Positions 38,201-47,100 of a stretch of 64,000 nt of DNA are shown here, piece by piece. Below the pieces are notes generated by a model. That model saw nothing but the letters and a program-made list of their open reading frames with translations, had not been told where the DNA came from and ran no database searches. The stretch covers positions 1 through 64,000 of the IMG/VR virus record IMGVR_UViG_3300020202_000074. One strand, given 5' to 3'. Within the stretch, counting starts at the first letter, position 1. Each line of letters begins with the position of its first letter. A program made the translations under genes and the position numbers. The DNA is from a virus.

Positions 38201-38671
38201 GGACTGGAAGTGCTCGATGTCCTTGAGCTGCACATCCTGTCGGATGCGGACTGCTTCGTGAAGGATGGACCCGAGGCCGGTGCCTTGGAGGTCCTCTTGA
38301 AGGGTGTCGAAGGAAGCCAGGGCGCTGTGGTGTTCGCGGACGAAGGCGCCGAACTTCCGGGACCCCGAGTACACCGACTTGCCCGCGAGATGAGAGGACC
38401 TGGCCACCGGTTGACTGAGGAACATCAGCCAGACGAGGGGGTTCGTGGCGATGTCGATCACCGCGTTGGTGATGGAGTGGTCGCCAAACTTCGACTTCAG
38501 CCGCTGGGTGAGGCCGTCGCGCTCCGCCGGTGATAGACGGTTCTGGTCGAAGAGATCGTGATGGATGCCTGCCAGGGTGACTTCGTCGTCGAGGATCTGG
38601 TTGATCAACAGCGACGGCGCTTCGTAGACCGAGGGGGGCTCAAACGCAACAGGCTGGAACGCTACGGCCAT
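35231..38671 (-). CDS. Large internal virion/DNA-ejection protein
   Basis: This 1146-residue protein is mostly helical, without a signal peptide. Its length, its place at the end of the virion gene block after other Ala/Gln-rich proteins, and the absence of a tape measure suggest an internal core or ejection protein comparable in role to T7 gp15/gp16. Helix-rich segments such as GFTDKVGVAEEVRRFVNQTQ precede a C-terminal basic part. No lysozyme or transglycosylase motif is clear. Confidence 0.6.
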   Translation of the reverse strand: MAVAFQPVAFEPPSVYEAPSLLINQILDDEVTLAGIHHDLFDQNRLSPAERDGLTQRLKSKFGDHSITNAVIDIATNPLVWLMFLSQPVARSSHLAGKSVYSGSRKFGAFVREHHSALASFDTLQEDLQGTGLGSILHEAVRIRQDVQLKDIEHFQSAVDKFKAANKITSLDVTKLKDLRQRRLVEDVHSAMEIRANRLGEDVVVRFPKAALKDDRFELAFEEVTQPALVDGYEQADRVLNETPGARELFDAVYHPETGFYRKAHKLLFEDEAGAIDPKKVSRFWRGRTQAAVGGELAPTWHDALSTDDWAVGMDILDQLHGPTVSEALRRGAIKEDQFLALVKNAHEASIAHGHYVPRNLPVFHNPQAVPLKDIYGTNRVRSGGYGVLRSTGPSWHPESLARYRRFGATDALEAEIAAGEATLAGDSFAVLHKIDHWESLRKYRHKYGTDYAMYVSPVRPEHLANLRNSMGLAPELEKKALAEPIGGLSNVDLVAIGHRFMKDRTTARSLRDVWLPAVTNSLVTAPGMLTPTVLKVQDNWRRMVESSWFQKLRGAGDWGASFVDAAERMGASEVTPQKARSLADWTAKWLYRSHLGLNMGAVMLNATQPWLHAHGYLGTQAVVHGYGQMFKEMGAYIQGRWKLGRNISEAAHAELIKKTFRHENFYGESLLGLSRDPFNAIDQQLFSGGEKGTWERIGDMMLAPFQYAEWSNRIVTAHAAEYAASARGFTDKVGVAEEVRRFVNQTQFGGGPENTPRMFLHPDSIGSNPLVRQFQQFPMRSFSQTFRGPGRLGEGKRLLRGTDQELPGPAALWDGLRLLGTSAIAYEVGKNLLGVDPLRGGIVAASNPFGERALGEEDPINLPPIAQIPWDMFRSYASGDAALMSMTIPRLVPGGLALSKAMGVLPEMPRSVLAGLPGSMQKRYADWGHATPDGMVPVFQGDGSLIEYRSPTALVLEGLGIDLQNHKRGSDIDGYLAKNREEIIEYRQRAMAKLLANDVAGAQAVQAEFQKRFGVPLTVSQTQIKAAIRQREVPRSERMLDGMPPEVRRQYQEIVATRARNQGLTKTAIIEAETSRRRSEIVKRPETVTLDAATLRTLKEMAIKAEQEKKIRAMAFAPFKSFQVKDPYTGLPVGTPPPQQKASSD

Positions 38672-38681
38672 CGGAGATTAT

Positions 38682-38858
38682 ATGAGGAACTACTACTACA
38701 CGCTGCAAGTGCAGATCGAAGCCGAGAGCCAGGAACAAGCAGATGAGCTTGTCCGACTGCTAATGGGTATGGGGGCCGAAGACGAGGTTTCGGAAGTCGA
38801 TCCTGCTCCGTCAAAGGTGGTGGGGTGGGAAACGACGTACGTACGGGAGGCTCTGTGA
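38682..38858 (+). CDS. Small acidic protein, 58 aa
   Basis: GGAG precedes the ATG. The sequence has a strand (YYYTLQVQIEAES) and a helix (QEQADELVRLLMGMGAED), a ferredoxin-like half. It lies divergent from the ejection protein, with 10 bases between the starts. A GGTGGTGGGG copy is within it. Confidence 0.55.
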   Translation: MRNYYYTLQVQIEAESQEQADELVRLLMGMGAEDEVSEVDPAPSKVVGWETTYVREAL

Positions 38859-39100
38859 AGACCATCATCCACGTGAACAAGCACGTGATCGCCAAGAACA
38901 ACAAGCACGGGACGAAGGAGCCTCCGATTGCGGTCCGATGGGGCTATGGCCCAGCGACGTACACGCATGCGGTGGCGATTCTAGGTCCTAGCGTGGTGGT
39001 CTACCGGCCCGATAAACCCCTCCCGTGTGGTGCCAAGGTGTGGATCGAGACAGAGTCCCCTGTCCACATCCCGAAGCGTCGAAGCAAGAAGGTCAAGTGA
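38855..39100 (+). CDS. Hypothetical protein, 81 aa (GTG start)
   Basis: A GTG overlaps the previous stop and GGGAGG lies upstream. The product is basic and beta-rich (VKTIIHVNKHVIAKNNKHGT, AVAILGPSVVVYRPDKP). It may be a small SH3-like protein. It ends near a convergent hairpin. Confidence 0.55.
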   Translation: MKTIIHVNKHVIAKNNKHGTKEPPIAVRWGYGPATYTHAVAILGPSVVVYRPDKPLPCGAKVWIETESPVHIPKRRSKKVK

Positions 39101-39102
39101 GG

Positions 39103-39144
39103 AGGGGCCCCATCGGATAGATGAGACCCCTCTGGTGGTGGGGA
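39103..39144. terminator. Convergent hairpin with repeat word
   Basis: GAGGGG pairs with CCCCTC and CATC with GATG inside it (about 39103-39132), and the GGTGGTGGGGA word follows at 39134-39144. It lies between the ends of a + and a - gene, so it may serve as a two-way terminator. Confidence 0.5.
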
Positions 39145-39164
39145 AATCAAAGAAGCTCGACGCC

Positions 39165-39722
39165 TTATTGAGCGCGTTCGCGGAGCCGCAAGCCGATGCG
39201 GAGGCCGGTGACGTTGGTCGGGCCCTCAGACAGGACGAGCAGAAGACCGCCGGCGGGGATCTTGTTGAACTCCGGCCGAATCACGAGGTCCGTCTTGGTC
39301 CTCTGGACCAGGGGCTGGTAGGAGAACGACCCTTCACTCGAAGAGTCATCGCCGAGGTTCAGCCGCTCGCTGATGAACTGTCGATTTGACCAGGCGCCCA
39401 TGACGCTCTGTCCATCCTTGACGGACAAGAGCCGTAGCCGAGCGAGGTCGACGGTGGAGATGCTCTCCGACCGCACCCATGCAGCGTCCACATAAGTGTC
39501 CTTGTCGGGACAAAAGCTGCCGCCGGCCGCTGTGTAAAGAGCGTTCTCCGAGCTCAGAGCGCCCGAAGTAGAGACACTGGATGTCTGGCTTACCGTTGAG
39601 ATCGACGTCGAAGCCAGCGAGTCCGAAGAGATGTCGTACTGGGCAAACGAAGAGACCGTGAAGGGCCCCATGAAGTACACGTAGAACAGGTCACGATATT
39701 CAGAACGCGGAATAAGGCCCAT
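39165..39722 (-). CDS. Virion-like structural protein, 185 aa
   Basis: The ATG at 39722 follows GGGGG; an ATG at 39737 is possible. The protein is Ser-rich and strand-rich (FTVSSFAQYDISSDSLASTS, LVIRPEFNKIPAGGLLLVLS). It looks like a capsid decoration or fibre-attachment protein. Its Ser-rich style matches the proteins at 25637 and 44121. Confidence 0.55.
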   Translation of the reverse strand: MGLIPRSEYRDLFYVYFMGPFTVSSFAQYDISSDSLASTSISTVSQTSSVSTSGALSSENALYTAAGGSFCPDKDTYVDAAWVRSESISTVDLARLRLLSVKDGQSVMGAWSNRQFISERLNLGDDSSSEGSFSYQPLVQRTKTDLVIRPEFNKIPAGGLLLVLSEGPTNVTGLRIGLRLRERAQ

Positions 39723-39737
39723 AGGCACCCCCAACAA

Positions 39738-39863
39738 ACGGTCATTGTCCCCCTACTTTCGCTTGAGCCGTAGGGTGTAGCTCCGAACCGAGCAAGGATC
39801 CGAGGCCCGCTACGCAGTACCCGGATCGGTCCGGAGATGCGATCTCCGGAGATGTGCAAGACT
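39738..39863. ncRNA. Structured intergenic region
   Basis: No gene is seen. On the + strand GGGT-GTAGC (about 39774-39782) can pair with GCTAC and ACCC (about 39810-39823). TCCGGAGAT-GCG-ATCTCCGGA (about 39832-39852) is a perfect 9-bp hairpin. The second hairpin could terminate or process - strand mRNA. The first resembles a tRNA fragment (TAGCTC...GAGC) but lacks full arms. Confidence 0.35.
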
Positions 39864-40382
39864 CTAGAGCCCCTCTAGGGGATCCGGAGTCCGGAAGGCG
39901 TTGTCGGACATCCGCATCGCGACCTCCTCTAGGAGATCGGTGCGTGGTTGTCCCCCCAGAACCACCGCGCCACGCGGAAGTCGACGACCCGCCAGAACTT
40001 GATTATAGAGGTCCGGAGCCACAGCGGCCAGCCTCGCGGCGTTGCCCGCCATGTCCCGTTCCAACCGCTGTCGTCTGAGTCCCTGAGCCGCTCGCTGGTT
40101 CATCAGCGCCCGCTCCGCCTCGATCATATTTTGGTACTGCCGATCAGGGTCAGCCCTTACCGCTTCTCGCACAGGGCTGGTCAGGTCCCACCCGAAGAGG
40201 GCGGTACCTGTTCCGATTCCCGCCGCTGTGGTCTTCGACACTCCTGGGCCACCAAGCAGCAGGCTCTTGGGGTTGATGCCCTTGGCCTTCGCGAGCCCAG
40301 AGCGCGCCACTCCCGCGCCGGTCTTGGACGCGGCGGAGAATGCTTTTTCAGCAAGACTGGCAGCTCGGGAGAAGGCCGACAT
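39864..40382 (-). CDS. Internal virion protein, small, 172 aa
   Basis: The protein is Ala/Arg-rich and helical (FSRAASLAEKAFSAASKTG, then MIEAERALMNQRAAQGLRRQ). It belongs to a run of five Ala/Gln-rich proteins upstream of the ejection protein and is probably part of the internal core. No family is recognised. Confidence 0.5.
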   Translation of the reverse strand: MSAFSRAASLAEKAFSAASKTGAGVARSGLAKAKGINPKSLLLGGPGVSKTTAAGIGTGTALFGWDLTSPVREAVRADPDRQYQNMIEAERALMNQRAAQGLRRQRLERDMAGNAARLAAVAPDLYNQVLAGRRLPRGAVVLGGQPRTDLLEEVAMRMSDNAFRTPDPLEGL

Positions 40383-40385
40383 TGA

Positions 40386-40802
40386 TTACAGAAGTCCTTG
40401 GGCGGCGTAGCGTTCCATGAGTGAGGGCTGGCTGATCTGGCTGAGCGACTCGAACGTCGCCTGGTGTTGCTCAGTGAGGGCATCGAGAAAAGCTCGATCC
40501 CGCTGTGCGATGTTACGCACGCCGGTGGAGACTTCTCGGCCCACATCCTCTCGCTGCTTGGCGTAGCGGCCCATCATGTTGCTGAGGGTCTTGTCCGCAG
40601 CGGGGCCCCCAATCGCGTCGATCTCGTTGTAGGCATTGAGGAACCTCGCCCCCCGGTCTTCGTTGGACGCCATCCGACGCGCGGGCTCGAAGCCCTCTTG
40701 GAACCGGTCGGCCACGTCGTAGGCGAGCAGGGGCCAAAGGATAGCGTCGAGGCCTCGCAGCCCCATCTTGCCAAGCCCCTTTAGCATGTCTAGCTTAGGC
40801 AT
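40386..40802 (-). CDS. Internal virion-like protein, 138 aa
   Basis: Residues 1-35 include a hydrophobic helix (GLGKMGLRGLDAILWPLLAY). The rest is helical and charged (VGREVSTGVRNIAQRDRAFL). The membrane-like start is common in podovirus ejection proteins. It overlaps the previous gene by 8 bases. Confidence 0.55.
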   Translation of the reverse strand: MPKLDMLKGLGKMGLRGLDAILWPLLAYDVADRFQEGFEPARRMASNEDRGARFLNAYNEIDAIGGPAADKTLSNMMGRYAKQREDVGREVSTGVRNIAQRDRAFLDALTEQHQATFESLSQISQPSLMERYAAQGLL

Positions 40803-41097
40803 AGCGTATTGCTCCTACGAAACTCCACTCGGTGTCAGGATCGTAGTAGCTCCAAAGCGCGATGGAACCATCAGTGGGGAACAGCTTCCGCCGCAGCCAC
40901 AGCTCCCGTCTCAGGGACTTGAGGTGAATGAGCTGGCCCTCGAAGTGGATAATCTCCGCATCGCTGAGGAGGTGGATCCTTTCCCCACCACCATCGAGGA
41001 TGTCGGGTAGGGACTTGCCGTCGATGTCGACGGCGGCCGCTCCGTCTACGTTGTGGTGGTCCACCAGCTGCTTCGTCGCTTCTTTCCAATCCGCCAC
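40795..41097 (-). CDS. Hypothetical protein, 100 aa
   Basis: The product has a beta-rich pattern (AAAVDIDGKSLPDILDGG, ALWSYYDPDTEWSFVGAIR). The repeat word TCCCCACCACC lies at 40982 and encodes DGGGER here. Its position between core proteins suggests a virion role, but this is inference. Confidence 0.5.
   Translation of the reverse strand: MADWKEATKQLVDHHNVDGAAAVDIDGKSLPDILDGGGERIHLLSDAEIIHFEGQLIHLKSLRRELWLRRKLFPTDGSIALWSYYDPDTEWSFVGAIRYA
40982..40992 (+). repeat. TCCCCACCACC word
   Basis: An exact copy within the - strand gene at 40795. Confidence 0.8.
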
Positions 41098-42705
41098 TTA
41101 CTCCTCCTCGCCCTCTCCGGGCAAAGTGCCAACGGTGATCAGATCTCGTAGGTTGCCCTGCTGCTCCTCCATGTCGAGGAGCTGCTTCTCCACGTCCGCG
41201 ATCTCCTTGGAGTCCTTCATCAGGTCCTGGAGGCCCAGCTCCACGAGCACCGTCGGGTGTTCCTTGAAGTACGCGGCCCTCTGCGCCTCGGTCATGCCCT
41301 CGGTCGCCTTCTTCAGATACTCCTTGGCGATGCTCAGGTTCTCGGCGTGCTTGGGGTTCAGCTGCGGGATCGCCGCATCCATCACGGTCTGTAGCCTGAT
41401 GAGCCGGCCCATCCCCTGCCGGATGGACTTCACGAACTCGTCCTTGCCCTCGGTCTTCTTCCGCACCTCAGCGCCCAGACTTCCATCTTCGTTCTGCGTT
41501 TGCACCGCTTCTTGATCGGGCCTTGCCCCAGCGGAGGCGTCCAGCGCCTTCTGCTCTGCCTCCTGCTCGGTGCCGTACCACAGGTGTTCGTCAGCCACGG
41601 AGGCCACGCCCTGAAGGATGCCCCGAAGCTGAGTAGGAGACATGCCATACTGCTCCATAGTCCGCTGCACACCCTCGGCGATCTCCTGCGATTCCTCCGG
41701 CGTGATCTTGCCATCCGCGTCGACCCTCTGATGCAGTGCCATCAACGAAGCCATCGCCTCGCTAAGCCCCTCCGCCGGTGCTCCGGTGATCTGGGAGTAG
41801 TTCCTCACGACAGCGCTCATCACCGCCATCGCGCTGTCATTGGGACTGGCCGCCTGTCCGAAGCTGGTCTCGATGGGGCCCATCACCGTGAGCGACGCCC
41901 GGTTCCCCAGATCGTTCATCTCATCGGGCGCAAGGCCCTGGGCTTTGCCGCCTTCCTCACCCGCCGCACCCTGGAAGGTGTGCTGGAGCTTCTCCCAGAA
42001 CCCCTTGGGCTTCCGGATATCCATCAGGGTGTTCCAGTTGTCATCCCCCACCTGCGCTCCCGCCAGCTCCAGGATCGCCGCCTTGGCCGCGTGGTTCCCC
42101 GCCAGGGCGGAGTCTTGCTCCACCTTTAGGGACTCGGCCTGCTGGGTGACGAACTCCGCGATCTTCTTGTTGATCTTGTCCACCTGCCCGGACCGCAGCG
42201 CCTCGTGCTGCATCTTCGCCAGAGCGGCAGCCTTCTCGACACGGTGCAGCTCCCGAGCGTTCTTCAACCGCTCCGCCTGGATCTCCTTGACCTTCTTGCC
42301 TCGGGCCTTGAGCTCAGCTTCCGCGTACGAGCGGTCCTTCTCGAAGAGGTCCCGCTGCTGTTTGGCCACCTTGTCCTGGTACTCGAACTCCTTCTGCTGC
42401 TGGGCATCCTGGTGGGCTCGCTGACGGTCCCAGCCCTCCTGCTGCATTCGCTCCTTGGCGAGCTCGGTCTGGTTCTGGCCCTGAGCCATGCGCTCTTGGG
42501 CCTCTCGGTCGGAGATCCAACGCTCGTGCTCGTTCTTGGACTCCTGCTTCTGGAAGTCCAGCTGCTTCACAGCGATCTGATTCTTGGTCTGCCGATCGTG
42601 CTTCTCGATCTCGATCTGGCTCTTTTGGTGAAGTAGACCGATGAGCTCCGGAGTTAGATCCGTGCCCGGCGACTTCAATCCCCCACCACCACTTGCGCTC
42701 GGCAT
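41098..42705 (-). CDS. Coiled-coil internal virion protein
   Basis: Residues 30-200 are a near-continuous coiled coil rich in Gln, Glu, Lys and Ala (for example RDLFEKDRSYAEAELKARGK). Residues 270-460 are helical with DADGKITPEESQEIAEGVQR, an EF-hand-like acidic loop. The N-terminus has SASGGGG encoded by a TCCCCCACCACC copy. This resembles phage ejection or core proteins. Confidence 0.6.
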   Translation of the reverse strand: MPSASGGGGLKSPGTDLTPELIGLLHQKSQIEIEKHDRQTKNQIAVKQLDFQKQESKNEHERWISDREAQERMAQGQNQTELAKERMQQEGWDRQRAHQDAQQQKEFEYQDKVAKQQRDLFEKDRSYAEAELKARGKKVKEIQAERLKNARELHRVEKAAALAKMQHEALRSGQVDKINKKIAEFVTQQAESLKVEQDSALAGNHAAKAAILELAGAQVGDDNWNTLMDIRKPKGFWEKLQHTFQGAAGEEGGKAQGLAPDEMNDLGNRASLTVMGPIETSFGQAASPNDSAMAVMSAVVRNYSQITGAPAEGLSEAMASLMALHQRVDADGKITPEESQEIAEGVQRTMEQYGMSPTQLRGILQGVASVADEHLWYGTEQEAEQKALDASAGARPDQEAVQTQNEDGSLGAEVRKKTEGKDEFVKSIRQGMGRLIRLQTVMDAAIPQLNPKHAENLSIAKEYLKKATEGMTEAQRAAYFKEHPTVLVELGLQDLMKDSKEIADVEKQLLDMEEQQGNLRDLITVGTLPGEGEEE

Positions 42706-42878
42706 TAGTTACCCTCTCGCTCTGCCCCTGCCGGTACCGTTTCGCCCACGACCTCTGCGAGGATATGTGCCAGTTGCCGAATGTGCTCCCTCTGCTGCTC
42801 TAACGATGTGGGTCCCCAGAAGGACTCCCTCTCGATCTTTCGCAATACCGGCAGAAAGTGTTCACATCGCGTGATCAT
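42705..42878 (-). CDS. Small helical protein, 57 aa
   Basis: AAAGGAG precedes the ATG and the stop overlaps the next start (TAATG). The sequence CEHFLPVLRKIERESFWGPT and LEQQREHIRQLAHILAEVVG form two helices. It may be a small virion or assembly factor. It is easily missed because of its length. Confidence 0.6.
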   Translation of the reverse strand: MITRCEHFLPVLRKIERESFWGPTSLEQQREHIRQLAHILAEVVGETVPAGAEREGN

Positions 42879-42888
42879 AGGGGCTCCT

Positions 42889-44121
42889 TTAGGACATCTG
42901 GAACGAGGCGTCCATTGGGTGGACGCCCTGACGCTTCTGGAGGTCCGTCACGTTGGCCAGCATCAACAGCGCATCGAACTGGCTCGTGGGATTGTATGGG
43001 AACCGCTGGAGGATGTCCGCATACATGGCCTGCCCGTTCAGTCGGGCCTGGATGGACGCCATCTGGGCGGCCTGCTTGTACCCCTCGCCCACCTCATAGA
43101 GCTGCGACGCCCGCTCGTTGGCCTGCAACCGCTGTCGGCTGAGGTCCACCATCTGGTTTCCCGCGTTGGTGTCGTACGCCCCCAGCGTCTGGGCGTTGCC
43201 CTGGAGAATGCCCGCCTGAGAAAACTTCGCCTGGCTGATGTTGTTGGTCAGCGACGCGATCATCTCGTTCTGCCGGCTCTGGATACCAGTGATCACCTGC
43301 TGCCGAGAGCCCTCGAAGTCCTGCCGGAGGGCGGCACGCGCCTGCTGGATCTCCCCCGCCGTCATCACGTTGCCATCAGGCCCGAGGCCCGTCTCCAGCT
43401 GCTTGGCCTGGGTCTCGAAGCTACGTTGCATCCCCCAGATGTTCGAGGAGATGTCCGCCGCCGTCATGTCCTTGAAACCCGTCAAAGCCTTCTGGGCGAA
43501 ATCCACACCTCCCTGGGCAGCGGTGGCAGCCTGCCCGAGGCCCTTCTGGAGGTCGGTGCGGCCCCGTTCCGAGAGGGCCCGCCACTCGTCCATCCCCTGC
43601 TGCCCGAGTCCCTTCAGCTCTTCAGCCTGCCCCTGTAGGACACCCGCCGAGGCGTTGGCCTGACCCATCAGCTTGCCTTCGTAGCCTTCGATGTCGGTGC
43701 CCAGCTGCCCAAGCAGATCTCGGCCCGCCTCGAACTGGTACCGGGACGCCGCCTCCTGCTGAGCGAAGTCCCCGCCGGGTCCGAACATGGCGCCGAACGC
43801 CTGGTCGAACATCGTGGGCCCCCGGCTCTGCTGCTGTTGGGCCCGCCACTCACTCATTAGCCTGTTGTACGCGTTGTTCCCCGCCCGCAGCGCTTCTGAC
43901 GACGCCATGTGGTCGGTCATCGGCTGGGGTTTGGGCATGATCTTCTTGGGGCCACCCATCTTGCCCTTCATCCACGAGAAGGATGGAGCTGGCATGATGC
44001 CCATCCCGCCGCTCTGGTAGCCGCCGTAGTTGCCCTGGCCCATGGAGCCGTAGCCCCCAGGACCGCCAAACCCCGAGGACTGGCCCTGACCGTACGGATT
44101 AGGCGGTAGCGATAGCGGCAC
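42889..44121 (-). CDS. Gln/Ala-rich internal virion protein, 410 aa
   Basis: The first 45 residues are Gly/Pro/Tyr-rich (GFGGPGGYGSMGQGNYGGYQ). The rest is one long helical domain with many Gln and Ala (FAQQEAASRYQFEAGRDLLG), as in T7-like core proteins. It starts in a 1-base overlap with the nozzle gene. Capsid-interior location is an inference. Confidence 0.6.
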   Translation of the reverse strand: MPLSLPPNPYGQGQSSGFGGPGGYGSMGQGNYGGYQSGGMGIMPAPSFSWMKGKMGGPKKIMPKPQPMTDHMASSEALRAGNNAYNRLMSEWRAQQQQSRGPTMFDQAFGAMFGPGGDFAQQEAASRYQFEAGRDLLGQLGTDIEGYEGKLMGQANASAGVLQGQAEELKGLGQQGMDEWRALSERGRTDLQKGLGQAATAAQGGVDFAQKALTGFKDMTAADISSNIWGMQRSFETQAKQLETGLGPDGNVMTAGEIQQARAALRQDFEGSRQQVITGIQSRQNEMIASLTNNISQAKFSQAGILQGNAQTLGAYDTNAGNQMVDLSRQRLQANERASQLYEVGEGYKQAAQMASIQARLNGQAMYADILQRFPYNPTSQFDALLMLANVTDLQKRQGVHPMDASFQMS

Positions 44122-47100
44122 TATGAAGGTCTCCGAGTGCGGAACGTGTCGAGAATCTTACCCGCACAAAGCACTGACAGCAACCGGAAGTCGAGGTCCG
44201 GGCAGAACACCTCCACACCGGGGGAGAGTGCCACACCCATCACGCCATGGGCAGCCTGGAACTGGCTCGTCGGCTCCCCGAACGCCGCCCATCGCTCTCC
44301 CTCGATTTCGTGCACCGAGGGGACCACATCTCCCGCGTTGTCCTTGGGGAACACCTTCGAGGTCGGGTTGGCCTCCGTGCCTCGATACACCAGTGCTCGG
44401 TACTTGGCGTCAGTGGAGCTGTCTCCAAACCCCGAGGAGCTGCTGGAGACCTCGTCTCCCACCGGAGGGCCACTGACGTCGACGAACGAGCACCCCAGGG
44501 CGTCGAGCTGCTTCACCCGATGGAAGTCACCCGACCCGTAGATCATGCCGTCCTGGTCTTGAAGCCCGAGGTTGGGCCCCACCCATCGGAAGTACACCGG
44601 ACTGAATCCCACTCGGCTGCCTACCGGCAAGTTGAGGAGATCCGTCGCATTGACGAGCCGCACCTCCGTGGCCGAGAGCTTCGCCTGGACCTTCGCCTTC
44701 ATGCCGATGAAGGACGCTGTTGGGCAGTCCATCACATACACGTAGCACCCCTCGAAGTTCGTGCCCAGCGTGCCGCCGGTCAGCGTCAGAGTGCCCGTCG
44801 ACGATGAGCCGAAGGCCAGCGACGTCTCAAACCGGGAGTCGCCCGTCATGTCGAGCAGAGTGCGTCGGGCCTGTCCGTTGAAGGACGAAGAGCCACTGAT
44901 GTCGCGGGAGCTGTCGTGGTCCAGCACGTAGATGCGGGGCTTGAACCCTGCGACCACAGTGGCGGCAGTAGTTTTGGGCGCGTTCTGGAGGAAGAGAGCT
45001 CGGTCGGTCAGAGTGCTCGCGTAGTTCGTGAAAGTGCTGGGCCAGCTTCCCTGCTTAGTCTCCGAGAACACCATGTCCACCAGCTCGGTGATCATGCCGG
45101 TGTTGAACCACACCACCGCCGTATGCTCCAAGTCGGGGTTGTGGATGAACACCGCTCCCACGAAGGGATCGAACGCCACAGAGACGTTCTCCAGGTTGTT
45201 GACCCAGGCGTTCTGGATCAGCACGTCGAGGGCTTTGAAGTCGTCCAGTTCCCCAAGAGAGTTGACAGCCTTCACTCCCTTGGGTGTGACGTAGTACGCC
45301 AGGGATCCCACCGCGTCGACTGCCTTGTGTCCGACAATCCCGTATCCTTCGTGCATCTCCTGCGGCTTGACGCTGTATCCCTCACGTCGAATGTGGTAGA
45401 GTCGGTCCTTCGAGAAACCTACGGCATTCGGGCCGATCTTCTTCATCCTCACAATCTCGTTGGTAGGCACCGCCGGCACGAACCGGTTCCCCGGCGGGAA
45501 CAGCTCAGGGCTGATGCTCGCCAGTGAGGAGTACCGCAGTTCGCCGATGCCACGAATGCCGTCGTCCTGCCGCACCTCATCGGCTGTGGACTTGGGGTTG
45601 CTCTCGGTAATGCGGCTTACGAACATAGTATCGCCATAGAAGAGTGCGGTGCCTCCCTTGGGCATCGACTCGTCGAACTGGCTCGGGTCGTAGTACGCGT
45701 CCTGATGGACGAGCTGCTTGTCCTCCAGTCTGTAGAAGTACACGGCGTGCCGGTAGCTGGTGGTCGCTGGCGCCCAGGGCTGTCCGGTCTGGTTCTTGAT
45801 GGTGTGGTAGTCGGCGAGATTGATGACCGCATCGAGATGCCGAATGCTCGCGATGAACGTGCCGCCCGCATCTTGCAGCTTCACGGATCGGTAGATGTAG
45901 GCCTGGTCGAACTTCGCGGGATCGTATCCCAGCTCCACCGCGACGTAGTGGGAGGCGTTGTCGTCCGAGAGCTCGCTCGTGAGGCCGACGTTGAAGTCCT
46001 GCTCTCGGGCCTGGGCCACCTCCGACATCGCCGACTTGCGGCCGGTCTTCGAGTCATAGAGGAAGACTCCGAAAGAGTAGTCGCCGGGCTCGAACTTCTG
46101 GGCCGCATACTTCCCAGTGGCGCCTCCGGGGTTGTCGGAGCTCGCCGAGTTCCCATCAACACCCTCGACGGTGCGGTACTTGAAGAAGCCGCCGATCTTC
46201 GTGGAGAAGGCGAGCTCGCTGATGTTCGGTGGAATATCAGTTCCGCCCGCGACGGGCTCATCGTAGTTGCCGGCGCTGAAGCCGCACGCCGTCGATCCGT
46301 TGAATGCCCGAATACCCCACAGGTAGACGGTGCCGCTCTTGATGTTCTTGATGTTGCTCGGGTAGAACGTGACCTGGCCATCGGCCGCCACGAACCCCTT
46401 GTTCGACACTGCGTTGGTAGCCGTGAACACCGGAGTGTCGAGCACCGCTGGGTTCCCAAGGTATTCGTCGAGGCTCGCGAAGTAGAACTCCACGGAGGTG
46501 GGGATCACGACGTGCGTCGCATTCGGGTAGTTGTTGGACGCGAACCCCGCGACGAACTGATCATAGAGCCGGAAGCTCACGGTCTGCGTCTTGGGCCGAT
46601 TGAGCAGGCCGAAGTTGAACGGCGGGCTGGCCAGCGTGCTCAGCGGCTGGATGATGCCGATGCCCGCGATGATCTTCGGCGCGTTGGCAGACAAGCTGCC
46701 CGTGCCGCTCGTGTCGGAGCAGGAGCTCGTGGGGTCTGAGTACGAAGCGCTCGACGAGTGGCTGTCGAGCATCGACGCCCCCGAGGAGCTGGTCGTAATG
46801 TTCGACGAAACCGTGACAGAGGTAGTCGACTGGAAGTTGGAGCCTGCATTGCTCGTAGTGCTCAGCGTGTTGGTGCCGTAGCTGGTCCCCTCCAGGAACG
46901 AGGAGGAGCCCCACCCGCTCTCGCTGGTGAAGCCGCCCGTGATGTCCCCGTAGAGGCCCGACGCTTGGGGACCCACCGTCGTGAGGACCACCTGTCCAAC
47001 CATTGGACGTTTGTAGGTCACCGATCCCGGAGGTACCGCCAGGTTGCCTAGCGCCGTGGCATTCTGGGGGCTGATCAGCAGTGGCTGCCGACCCGGTCCG

